A stretch of DNA of 64,000 bases from Methylobacterium sp. Leaf123. Its GTDB lineage: Bacteria > Pseudomonadota > Alphaproteobacteria > Rhizobiales > Beijerinckiaceae. This document shows positions 56,809 to 64,000 of this stretch, piece after piece. A model generated the notes under the pieces. That model made no database searches. It was not told where the DNA came from and worked only from the letters and a program-made list of their open reading frames with translations. The position numbers and the translations under genes were made by a program. The stretch's first letter is position 1. The number at the start of each line of letters is the position of its first letter. The stretch is taken from positions 187,203 through 251,202 of the forward strand of contig NZ_LMNS01000012.1 in assembly GCF_001423405.1 (NCBI RefSeq). Direction: 5' to 3'.

Positions 56809-57723
56809 TTAGGAGGCGCCGCGCAGGCATGCGCCGAAGTCGCGGGCGATCTCGGACAGGATCGGCCGGCCGCGCGGCACCAGCCGCCCGAGGCCGTAGA
56901 AGAAGTGGATCATGCCGGCATGCACCGTGTGGGCGGTCTCGATGCCCGCTTGCTCCAGACGCTCGGCATAGGCCCCACCCTCGTCGCGGACGGGATCGTA
57001 TTCCGCGGTGTGGATGCGGGCCGGCGGCAGGCCGGTCAGATCCGCCTCGCGCAGGGGGCAGAGACGGGGCGACGGCGCGGCGGCTTCGGGACCGCAGGCC
57101 GCAAGGTCGCACCGGATCGTCGCCTCGTCGAGGAAGTATCCTTGCGCGAAATCGCGGCGCGAGGGGTGGCTGCCGTGCACGTCGAGCACCGGGCAGATCA
57201 GGAGCTGCGCCCGGATCGCGCCGCGCCGCTCCTGGCAGACCCGTGCCGCGAGCCCGGCCCCGGCGGAATCGCCGCCGATGCCGAGCCGGGCCGGATCGAT
57301 CCCGAGTGCGTCCGCCTGCGCGGCGACCCCGTCCAGCGCCGCGAGCGCGTCGTCGAGGGCGGCCGGGAACGGGTGTTCGGGCGCGAGCCGGTAATCGACC
57401 GAGACGACGCGCAGGGCGCCGGCTTCGGCCAGCACCCGGCAGATCCCGTCATGGGTGTCGAGGCCGCCGGTCACGAGGCCGCCCCCGTGCAGGTAGACGA
57501 GGCCGGGGCCGCCCGCGCTACCCTCCGGCACGTAGAGCCGCGCGGCGAGCGGCCCGGCCGGACCCGGCAGGACGAGGTCGCGGGTCGCGACGCTCTCGGC
57601 GGTCAGGCCGGCGAGGCGCGCGAGCCCGCGCATCCCCTCGCGGCGGGCGTCGAGGGTGATGCCGTCCGAGCGTCCAAGCGCCATCATGTCGAGGAAGCGG
57701 CTGACATGCGGATCGAGCGGCAT
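56809..57723 (-). CDS. Alpha/beta hydrolase, HSL (hormone-sensitive lipase) family
   Basis: This 304-residue esterase has the HGGG oxyanion motif (YLHGGGLVTGG), the nucleophile GDSAGAG (Ser near 161), the Asp in AEYDPVRDE and the His in GMIHFFYG. It sits inside the carrier-protein operon, so it may release or transfer the product from a carrier protein, or hydrolyse an ester. Start ATG 57723. The substrate is unknown. Confidence 0.85.
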   Translation of the reverse strand: MPLDPHVSRFLDMMALGRSDGITLDARREGMRGLARLAGLTAESVATRDLVLPGPAGPLAARLYVPEGSAGGPGLVYLHGGGLVTGGLDTHDGICRVLAEAGALRVVSVDYRLAPEHPFPAALDDALAALDGVAAQADALGIDPARLGIGGDSAGAGLAARVCQERRGAIRAQLLICPVLDVHGSHPSRRDFAQGYFLDEATIRCDLAACGPEAAAPSPRLCPLREADLTGLPPARIHTAEYDPVRDEGGAYAERLEQAGIETAHTVHAGMIHFFYGLGRLVPRGRPILSEIARDFGACLRGAS

Positions 57724-57740
57724 CGGACGGCGCCTTAACG

Positions 57741-58673
57741 TCAGAGCTTCAGCGCCGCGCGGACCGAGGCAGGCCACGCGTCGATGCGCTCGCCGTGGGT
57801 GGCGAACAGGGCCACCGCGAGGCGGTCCATGCCGAAGGCGACGCAGCCGGTATGGGCGGGCTCGCCGTCCTCGAGGTTGAGGCCCCAGGTCGTGCCGAAA
57901 TGCTCGCGGTGATAGTTGAAGCTCATGCAGGCGGTGCCGGCGGCCGCCCCCCGGAGCGGGATCAGCAGCTCGAACTTCAGCGCCTGTTCGAGCTGGCTGA
58001 AGGCCATGATCTGGCCGAGCCGGCCGAAGAACGGATCGCTCGCGGTCTCGACCGTGTAGGGGAGCCCGAGTTCGTCGGCCATGGCGGTGGCGGTGGCGAT
58101 CCAGCTCTCGCGGAAGGCGACGATCTGCTCCGGCGTGCCGATGCGGACGTATTCGCGCATCCGGAAGGATTGCAGCCGGTCGAGATGGCGCGAGGGCTCA
58201 CGGCGGAAGCAGTCACAGGCGACGTCGAAGCGGTAGCCGGTGGCGGGCACCGCGCCGCGGGCGGCGGCGATCGGGTAGACCGGGTAGCAGGCGGCCGGGG
58301 TCAGCACGAGGTCGGCGGTCTCGAGGTCCGCGGTCCAGTCGCCGCCCTCCAGATGCTTGTCGGCGGAGGTGCGGATCTCCGTCTCGGTGCCCTCCAGGCA
58401 GGAGACGCAACCGAGAAGGTTAGGGAAGCTCTTGAGGTAGCCGTGCCGCTCCAGATGCGCCCGGCTCATCACCGGCGGGAAGCGGAACACCTCCGTGTCG
58501 GTCTCGCGCCGCGCCGAGATGAAGGCGGCCAGCGCCTCCACCACCGACTCATAGGCGCCGGTGCGGGCGTAGACGCCCTGCGCGTTCATCGGCTTGAACA
58601 TCGCGTCGAACAGGGCGTCGAGCGGGTCGGAAGCGGGCGGTGAGGCCGGCGCGTTCATCACGGGCATGTTCAT
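57741..58673 (-). CDS. Amino acid:[acyl-carrier-protein] ligase (class II aaRS-like)
   Basis: This 310-residue enzyme belongs to the aaRS homologs that load an amino acid on a carrier-protein phosphopantetheine rather than on tRNA. Class II motifs are visible: motif 2 (CDCFRREPSRHLDRLQSFRMREY) and motif 3 (GCVAFGMDRLAVALF). The Cys residues in GCVSCLEG, ACDCFRRE and TGCVAFG match the Zn site of the characterised rhizobial enzymes, which use Gly or Ala. It has no anticodon-binding domain. A start at ATG 58673 follows AAGGACT. The amino acid used here cannot be read from the sequence. Confidence 0.88.
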   Translation of the reverse strand: MNMPVMNAPASPPASDPLDALFDAMFKPMNAQGVYARTGAYESVVEALAAFISARRETDTEVFRFPPVMSRAHLERHGYLKSFPNLLGCVSCLEGTETEIRTSADKHLEGGDWTADLETADLVLTPAACYPVYPIAAARGAVPATGYRFDVACDCFRREPSRHLDRLQSFRMREYVRIGTPEQIVAFRESWIATATAMADELGLPYTVETASDPFFGRLGQIMAFSQLEQALKFELLIPLRGAAAGTACMSFNYHREHFGTTWGLNLEDGEPAHTGCVAFGMDRLAVALFATHGERIDAWPASVRAALKL

Positions 58674-58847
58674 GGCGGGCAGTCCTTCGGCAATGGAGGC
58701 AGGTGGAGCCTTTGCTCCGCCTGTCGGGCGCGAAGAGCGCCCCGCGGAGCGGGCCTCGGCCAAGCCGAGGCTTCGAGCGTAGCGAAAGCCAAGGTCGCGG
58801 AGGCGACCGCCGGCGTTTGAGGCAGAAAAGAACGTCGCTGACCGCCT

Positions 58848-60050
58848 TCAGGCGCTCAGCGAGGCGGCAACCGGTGACATCAGCGTCGCGGTGGCGAGGT
58901 TGGCGGTGATCCGGTCGTTGTGGATCATGATCGGCGCCGAGAGGATGTCGCGCAGCGCCCGGCCGATGCTGAACGCGCCGTCCTGGCGGTAGCCGGCGAG
59001 CCCATTGGCGCGCAGGGCGCTCGACACGGTGGCGACGGCGAGTTCCGAGACCTCGACCTTGAGCATCGTCAGCGCGGTCTGCACGTCGAGGCCGGCCAAA
59101 GCCGCCGGGTCGCCCTCGGCGCCCTCGAAGGTGTCGAGCGCCTGCGTGATCAGGGCGCGGGCCTGTTTCAGGCTGGAGACGGCGCGGGCATAATGCAGCG
59201 CGCCGGGCGGGGCGACGCCGCCCGCGCCGCGCATCGCCGTGCGGGTGAAGGCCTGGGCGCGATCGACGGCGGAGGCCGCAATGCCGGCCCAGGCGCTCGA
59301 CCAGAGGATGTGCGAGACCGGCGTCATGGTCTGGTTGTGGATGTCGCTGTAGCGGGCGGCGAGCACCTGCTCGGGGCGGCCGCGGGCGACGAGGCGGAAG
59401 CCGCTGCTGCAGGTGCCGCGCATGCCGAGCGTTTCCCAACCGCTCAGGCGCTCCAGGGTGTAATCCTCCTTCAGGAAGACGCAGAGCACTTGGTCGGAGG
59501 GGCCGGCCTCGGCCGAGCGGCGGGCGACGGTGACGACGCCGTCGGCCTGCGCGCCATAGGAGATCACGGTCGCGGCCCGTTCCAGGGTGACCGCCGCGCC
59601 GTCGGCCTGGATCGCCGCAGAGGAGGAGCGGACATTGCCGCCGCCTTGGCCCTCGGTGGTCGAGGAGGCCATCAGGAGCTGTTCGTCGGCGATGCGGCGC
59701 AGGAGGCCGTCCTGCCAGGGTTCGCCGCGGCCATGCCGGATCAGGCAGGCCATCTTGGTCTGATGCATGGCGAAGATCATTGCTGAGGAGGCGCAGGCGC
59801 GGCCCAGCACGTAGGCGATCTCGGCGAGCGTCCGGACCGAGGCGCCCTCCCCGCCGAGTTCGATCGGCACCGCCGCGCCGAGCAGGCGCTGCGAGCGGAA
59901 GGCGGCGACGGCTTCCTCGGGGAAGCGCCCGTCACAGTCCACCGCGTCCGCGTGGGTGGCGGCGATCGCGGCGGCGGCAGCGGCGCGGGTCAGGAGGTCG
60001 GCGGCATCGCCGGCGCGACTGTCCGGCTGGGGCGTGGGCTGCATCGTCAT
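58848..60050 (-). CDS. Acyl-CoA dehydrogenase-fold flavoenzyme, probable two-component monooxygenase
   Basis: This 400-residue flavoprotein has the acyl-CoA dehydrogenase fold (VPIELGGEGASVRTLAEIAYVLGRA, then SSTTEGQGGGNVR). Near the end, where dehydrogenases have the catalytic Glu in an EGT motif, it reads ALRDILSAPIMIHNDRI, without Glu and with a His. This resembles flavin-dependent monooxygenases of the same fold, which need a separate flavin reductase, and one is encoded two genes upstream. It follows an ACP gene, so a carrier-bound aminoacyl group is a plausible substrate. A true dehydrogenase is the alternative. Confidence 0.75.
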   Translation of the reverse strand: MTMQPTPQPDSRAGDAADLLTRAAAAAAIAATHADAVDCDGRFPEEAVAAFRSQRLLGAAVPIELGGEGASVRTLAEIAYVLGRACASSAMIFAMHQTKMACLIRHGRGEPWQDGLLRRIADEQLLMASSTTEGQGGGNVRSSSAAIQADGAAVTLERAATVISYGAQADGVVTVARRSAEAGPSDQVLCVFLKEDYTLERLSGWETLGMRGTCSSGFRLVARGRPEQVLAARYSDIHNQTMTPVSHILWSSAWAGIAASAVDRAQAFTRTAMRGAGGVAPPGALHYARAVSSLKQARALITQALDTFEGAEGDPAALAGLDVQTALTMLKVEVSELAVATVSSALRANGLAGYRQDGAFSIGRALRDILSAPIMIHNDRITANLATATLMSPVAASLSA

Positions 60051-60146
60051 GGCGGGGCTCCGTTGGACTGAAGCCGGCCGGGCCGGCGGCACGTCAGAGA
60101 TGTTCGTGAGGGGTGGCGCAGTCCGGGCTGGTCAGGGCTTGGCCGG

Positions 60147-60416
60147 TCAGGCGCTCGGGCCGCGCACGCTCTCGACCATCCGGGCGATGGTCTCGATCGA
60201 GTAGAAGTTCTTCGGCGTCAGGCTCGCGGGCGGGATCATGATGTCGAACTCCGCCTCGACCGCGACCATCAGGTTGACGAGATCGAGCGACGAGAGCCCG
60301 ACATCGACCAGGGCGTCGGCCTTGTCGAATGCCGGCTTGATCGCGTGGCGGGCGGCGATCGCGTAGGCGAGGCCCATGGTGCGATCCGCGACGCTGGCTG
60401 TCACCGCTTGCGACAT
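60147..60416 (-). CDS. Acyl carrier protein 1
   Basis: This 89-residue carrier protein has the attachment Ser in VGLSSLDLVNLM (Ser43, SSL in place of DSL) and a good ACP helix IIII (YSIETIARMVESV). It begins at ATG 60416 and lies 96 bp before the flavoenzyme gene. It is the likely acceptor of the aaRS-like ligase. It is distinct from the second carrier in the operon. Confidence 0.88.
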   Translation of the reverse strand: MSQAVTASVADRTMGLAYAIAARHAIKPAFDKADALVDVGLSSLDLVNLMVAVEAEFDIMIPPASLTPKNFYSIETIARMVESVRGPSA

Positions 60417-60549
60417 TGTCCTCTTTCCCTTTGGCCGGTGGCGACTGGATTGATCTGTGACGGGTTCGAATTCAGTACAGCCTGATTTTTACAAATACTC
60501 GTACTGATTACGCAGAAAAAGCGTTTATCGATCTTAAGTGTGTTGGTGG

Positions 60550-61125
60550 TTAACCTGCTTTGGAGCCGGCAGCATCGTGAAGGTGGCCGGTGCCGGGGGC
60601 CGCCGCATCCGGTGAGATCCCGATGAAGCGCCCGCCGCCATAGGCCAGGGCGGGCCGCTCGATCCGGTTCAGCCGCACCTCGCGCACCGCGCCGAGCAGG
60701 ATCGCGTGGCTGTGCCGCTCGATGACCTCTTCCAGCGTGCAATCGACGATGGCCTGCGCCTCGGTGAGGCCGGAGGCGCCCGAGTCCATGATCGTCCACT
60801 CCGCGCCGCGATAGCGGGCGGCGCCCCGCAGCCCGCCGATGCCGGCGAAGCGCTCGGCGATTCCCTGCTGCCCGGCCGCGAGGATGCTGACGCAGAAATG
60901 CCGCCGCCGGGCGATGACCGGCCAGGTCGAGGAGGCGCGGTTGACGCAGACCAGCATGGTCGGCGGCTCGACGGAGAGGGAGACCGCCGAGGTGGCGGTG
61001 AGCCCCACCCGGTCCTCGCCGATCCCGGCGGTGATCACGACGACCCCGCCGACGAGGCGGCGCATCGCCAGCTTGAGGAGCCCCCCGTCGATGGCGGGCT
61101 CCGGCGCCAGCGCGGCGGCGGCCAT
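60550..61125 (-). CDS. Flavin reductase family protein
   Basis: This 191-residue protein has the flavin-reductase (Rossmann-like split barrel) pattern: MRRLVGGVVVITAGI, GLTATSAVSLSVEPPTMLVCVN, then NRASSTWPVI, FCVSILAAGQQGIAERFAG and IVDCTLEEVIERHSHAILLGAV. Such enzymes provide reduced FMN or FAD to two-component monooxygenases. It starts at ATG 61125 with GGAGGGTG. It is the first gene of the minus-strand operon and pairs well with the acyl-CoA-dehydrogenase-fold enzyme. Confidence 0.9.
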   Translation of the reverse strand: MAAAALAPEPAIDGGLLKLAMRRLVGGVVVITAGIGEDRVGLTATSAVSLSVEPPTMLVCVNRASSTWPVIARRRHFCVSILAAGQQGIAERFAGIGGLRGAARYRGAEWTIMDSGASGLTEAQAIVDCTLEEVIERHSHAILLGAVREVRLNRIERPALAYGGGRFIGISPDAAAPGTGHLHDAAGSKAG

Positions 61126-61434
61126 CACGCCCACCCTCCGCCGAACGGGGCGGTCACGGTGCGGGGTGTCGATGATCTCCGGTGCGCAAGCATGGATCGC
61201 AATCCGTTCGTCGATCTGAAATGGGATCTTGTGAAACCTGCCCGTCCCGCGCCGGTCGAAACCGGACGTTATCGGTTCATCTCTATGTCGTTGCCTGTCC
61301 TTGCGGCTCGTCTGTGCAAGTCCAGGGCCCGGCTGGACGGGCCGGAAACTGTTCAGTTCCGGCACGAACCGCAGGATGTGCCGAGGGGCGGTCCCGAACC
61401 GGGACGCGTCCTGCCGTCAAGCGAGATCGAAGCG
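61126..61434. other. Divergent promoter region of the carrier-protein cluster
   Basis: This 309-bp region separates the divergent flavin reductase and ThDP-enzyme genes. It contains the dyad at 61,341-61,363 and no other feature I can support. Confidence 0.5.
61341..61363. promoter_or_regulatory. 23-bp dyad, candidate operator
   Basis: GCCGGAA and TTCCGGC are perfect arms around an ACTGTTCAG centre that is itself nearly symmetric. It lies 71 bp upstream of the ThDP-enzyme ATG, in the shared divergent region, so it could be the binding site of a regulator of both transcripts. No regulator gene is in the cluster. Confidence 0.4.
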
Positions 61435-63138
61435 ATGTCCCAGAGCCCCGACGCCGCCCTCCCCGCCCGAAGCCGCGGGCGGAACGCCGCCCAGGCGCTC
61501 GTGGATCAGCTCGCGGCCAACGGCGTCACCCATGTCTTCGCGGTGCCGGGCGAGAGCTACCTGCCCGTGCTCGACGCGCTCTACGAATCGGGCATCGCGC
61601 TCACCGTCTGCCGCCAGGAAGGCGGCGCGGCGATGATGGCGGAGGCCCATGGCAAGGCGACGGGGCGGCCCGGCATCTGCTTCGTCACCCGCGGGCCCGG
61701 CGCCACTAATGCCTCGGCCGGTATCCACATCGCCCAGCAGGATTCGACGCCGATGATCCTGTTCGTCGGCCAGATCGAGCGGGGTCTGCGCGACCGCGAG
61801 GCGTGGCAGGAGGTCGATTACCGCGCCGCCTTTGGGCCGATCGCGAAATGGGCCACCGAGGTCGAGACCGGGGCGCGGATGCCGGAATACGTCTCGCGCG
61901 CCTTCCACACCGCGACCGGCGGGCGACCGGGGCCGGTGGTGGTGGCGCTGCCGAAAGACATGCTGAAGGACGCCGCGGACGGGCCGCTGGCCCCGCCCTT
62001 CGCCGCCATCGAGGCCGCGCCCGGCGCGGAGGATCTGGAGCGTCTCGCCGCCCTGCTGGCGCAGGCCCAAAACCCCTTGCTGGTGCTCGGCGGCAGCCGC
62101 TGGACCGAGCAGGCCTATGCCGACATCCGCCGCTTTGCTGAGGCCTTCGATCTGCCGGTGGCCACGAGCTACCGCCGCCTGCCGCTGTTCGACCCGCTGC
62201 ACCCGAACTACGCGGGCGATCTCGGGCTTGCCGCCAACCCGAAGCTGGTAGCGCGGGCCAAGGCCGCCGACCTGATGATCGTGCTCGGCGGTCGCCTCGG
62301 CGAGGTGGCGAGCCAGACCTATTCGCTCCTCGACATCCCGGCCCCCCGCACTCGGCTCGTCCACATCCATCCCGGCGCGGAGGAACTCGGCCGGGTCTAT
62401 GTGCCCCATCTCGGCATCACCGCCGCACCGGCCCGGATGGCGGCGGCTCTGGCGCGGCTCGATGCGCCGGCCTCCGTCCCGTGGGCGGCGGAGACCCGCG
62501 CGGCCCATGACGACTATCTGGCGTGGTCGCAGATTCCGACGCCGCAGCCCGGCCCGGTCAATCTCGGGCAGGTGATGGTGCATTTACGCGAGACGCTGCC
62601 GGAGGATGCGATCCTGTGCAACGGCGCGGGCAACTACGCCGCCTGGATCCACCGCTTCTACCGCTTCCGCAGGCTGGCCACCCATATGGCGCCGACCTCC
62701 GGCTCGATGGGCTACGGCGTGCCGGCGGCCGTGGCGATGAAGCGGATCTTCCCCGACCGCACGGTGATCGCGATCAATGGCGACGGCGACTTCCTGATGA
62801 ACGGCCAGGAATTCGCGACGGCCGTGCAGTACGGCCTGAACATCGTCTGCATCATCGCCGACAATGCGAGCTACGGCACGATCCGCATGCATCAGGAGCG
62901 GGATTTCCCCGGCCGCGTCCTCGCCACCGATCTCGTGAACCCGGATTTTGCCGCCTATGCCCGCGCCTTCGGCGGCGTCGGCTTCACCGTGGAGCGGACG
63001 GAGGATTTTCCGGCGGCGTTGGAGGCAGCCCTGGCGGCGCAGCGCCCGGCGATCATCCACGTGAAGTTCTCGGTCGATGCGATCACGCCGGGCCTGAGCC
63101 TCACGGCGATCCGCGAGAAGGCGCTGGCCGGCTCCTGA
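61435..63138 (+). CDS. ThDP-dependent enzyme, acetolactate-synthase-like
   Basis: This 567-residue protein has the ThDP-enzyme layout: N-terminal PYR domain with the catalytic Glu in CRQEGGAAMM (residue 62), a central domain and a C-terminal PP domain with the ThDP motif GDGDFLMNGQEFATA (449 onward). The sequence is nearest to acetolactate synthase/oxo-acid decarboxylases in general pattern. It would cleave a 2-oxo acid or condense one with an aldehyde or acyl acceptor. Divergent from the carrier operon, it likely provides a building block or a condensation step. It is not clearly the housekeeping ilvB, as no small subunit is present. Confidence 0.85.
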   Translation: MSQSPDAALPARSRGRNAAQALVDQLAANGVTHVFAVPGESYLPVLDALYESGIALTVCRQEGGAAMMAEAHGKATGRPGICFVTRGPGATNASAGIHIAQQDSTPMILFVGQIERGLRDREAWQEVDYRAAFGPIAKWATEVETGARMPEYVSRAFHTATGGRPGPVVVALPKDMLKDAADGPLAPPFAAIEAAPGAEDLERLAALLAQAQNPLLVLGGSRWTEQAYADIRRFAEAFDLPVATSYRRLPLFDPLHPNYAGDLGLAANPKLVARAKAADLMIVLGGRLGEVASQTYSLLDIPAPRTRLVHIHPGAEELGRVYVPHLGITAAPARMAAALARLDAPASVPWAAETRAAHDDYLAWSQIPTPQPGPVNLGQVMVHLRETLPEDAILCNGAGNYAAWIHRFYRFRRLATHMAPTSGSMGYGVPAAVAMKRIFPDRTVIAINGDGDFLMNGQEFATAVQYGLNIVCIIADNASYGTIRMHQERDFPGRVLATDLVNPDFAAYARAFGGVGFTVERTEDFPAALEAALAAQRPAIIHVKFSVDAITPGLSLTAIREKALAGS

Positions 63139-63265
63139 AACATCGAAGCCGCTCCACAATCGTTCAGGTGCGGGGTGCGAGAGACAAGCACGGCCGTTCG
63201 GCCCCGAGCGCGAACCAAAATTCGTTTCGTCGCGTTCCTAGCGGCTGATGAGGAGACGACCCGAC

Positions 63266-63604
63266 ATGAAGGCGATCTATGCAGTGGCGGCGGTAGGCCT
63301 GGGCTTGATGGGCTCCATCGCCTCGGTCTCGGCTCAGCCCTACGGCAGCCGTGACTATGGCTACGAAGACCGCGGCCGAGGATATGGCGGCCGCGATGAC
63401 GATTACGAGGAGCGCGGCCGTGGCTATGGTCGTGGGGGCTATGGCCGCCGCGATTCCGGCAGCCGTGATTATGGCTTCGATGAGCGCGAGTATCTGCGCT
63501 GCAATCCGGACGTGCTCCGCGCGGTCCGACGGGGCCAGATGGAATCCGGAGCCGCGCACTACCAGACCTTCGGTCGCCGTGAGCGCAGACGTCTGAGCTG
63601 CTGA
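63266..63604 (+). CDS. Secreted Gly/Arg/Tyr-rich small protein
   Basis: This 112-residue protein has a signal peptide (MKAIYAVAAVGLGLMGSIASVSA) and a low-complexity middle of repeated RGYG/RDYG units, then a short conserved-looking end (EYLRCNPDVLRAVRRGQMESG) with two Cys residues. I do not recognise the family. It lies between the ThDP-enzyme gene and the aminotransferase gene. Confidence 0.65.
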   Translation: MKAIYAVAAVGLGLMGSIASVSAQPYGSRDYGYEDRGRGYGGRDDDYEERGRGYGRGGYGRRDSGSRDYGFDEREYLRCNPDVLRAVRRGQMESGAAHYQTFGRRERRRLSC

Positions 63605-63651
63605 CCGGGATTTACCCGTGGTAGCGGGTGCGAAGCTTGAACTTCGTCCCG

Positions 63652-64000
63652 CTACGACAGCCGCCCGTGGGCGAAATCCCAGTAGAGCTGGCGCGCCTGT
63701 CGAAACACCGGCCCCGGCTCGAAGCGGACCTCGTCGAGTCCGGTGACCGGGGCGACCTTGGCAAAGTTGCCGGCGGTGAAGACCTCGTCGGCGCCCAGGA
63801 AGTCCTCGTAGCGCAAAGTCTTCTCCACCACCGTGACGCCGGCCCCGCGCAGCAGCGCGAGGACGCGGGCGCGGGTGATGCCTGCCAGGAACGTGCCGTT
63901 CGGGACCGGCGTGTAGACGATGCCGTCCCGCACGAAGAAGGCGTTGGCGTTGGCGAACTCGGCGACGTTGCCGAGCCCGTCGAGCATCAGGCAATTCCCG
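63652..64000 (-). CDS. Partial class IV aminotransferase (branched-chain type)
   Basis: The C-terminal part of a class IV PLP aminotransferase is read on the minus strand; the gene runs off the right edge. CLMLDGLGNVAEFANANAFFV, PNGTFLAGITRARVLALL and YEDFLGADEVFTAGN are typical of branched-chain or D-amino-acid transferases. The catalytic Lys lies in the missing N-terminal part. It may supply or use branched-chain keto acids, with the ThDP enzyme close by, but no operon link exists. Confidence 0.8.
   Translation of the reverse strand, partial: GNCLMLDGLGNVAEFANANAFFVRDGIVYTPVPNGTFLAGITRARVLALLRGAGVTVVEKTLRYEDFLGADEVFTAGNFAKVAPVTGLDEVRFEPGPVFRQARQLYWDFAHGRLS

Overview
The window reads as chromosome of a high-GC alphaproteobacterium, most likely a member of the Methylobacteriaceae (Methylobacterium/Methylorubrum type). 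The evidence is an AcpXL-type lipid A carrier protein, alphaproteobacterial LexA boxes (GTTC-N7-GTTC), an imuA-imuB-dnaE2 cassette, a ROSE-like RNA thermometer in front of an Hsp20 gene and dispersed palindromic repeats of one family. Genes are dense, many neighbours overlap by 4 bp (ATGA or GTGA), and one AT-rich island (about 39.4-41.4 kb) stands out in base composition.

Layout. 0-4.5 kb: a minus-strand cluster for very-long-chain fatty acid synthesis for lipid A (acpXL, fabZ, two ketosynthase-like proteins, a FabG-like reductase). 4.7-14.6 kb: an unknown gene with two LexA-box matches, a diguanylate cyclase, two AI-2E-family membrane proteins, a Kdo hydroxylase, small regulators, Hsp20, a lysophospholipase and HisN. 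14.9-20.9 kb: pxpA with an HTH regulator, then an RNA-repair/quality-control locus made of a tandem array of tRNA-mimicking Y RNA-like elements, the Ro60 ortholog rsr and the RNA ligase rtcB, followed by a FitAB/VapBC-type toxin-antitoxin pair. 20.9-31.9 kb: housekeeping genes (pncB, a general stress flavin protein, mrp, mobA, gyrA, an outer-membrane barrel, coaD, two cyclophilins). 32.2-37.8 kb: the SOS mutagenesis cassette with its LexA box. 38-41.3 kb: a patatin phospholipase and the AT-rich DUF262 island. 41.4-54.1 kb: an exopolysaccharide locus (Wzx-like flippase, Wzy-like polymerase, Wzc-like co-polymerase, glycosyltransferase, deacetylase, acyltransferases, beta-helix protein).

54.4-63.1 kb holds what looks like an undescribed carrier-protein-based small-molecule pathway. 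One minus-strand operon encodes a flavin reductase, an acyl carrier protein, an acyl-CoA-dehydrogenase-fold flavoenzyme without the usual catalytic Glu, a class II aaRS-like amino acid:[carrier protein] ligase, an alpha/beta hydrolase, a second carrier protein, a short AMP-forming acyl ligase and a FabG-type reductase. A ThDP-dependent acetolactate-synthase-like enzyme is transcribed divergently from a shared 0.3 kb region that contains a 23-bp dyad. The inferred theme is an amino acid loaded on a carrier protein and then oxidised by a two-component flavoenzyme. The product is unknown.

The two most interesting systems are the Y RNA array/rsr/rtcB locus and the carrier-protein gene cluster. 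Functions come from motif reading only; no database search was run.
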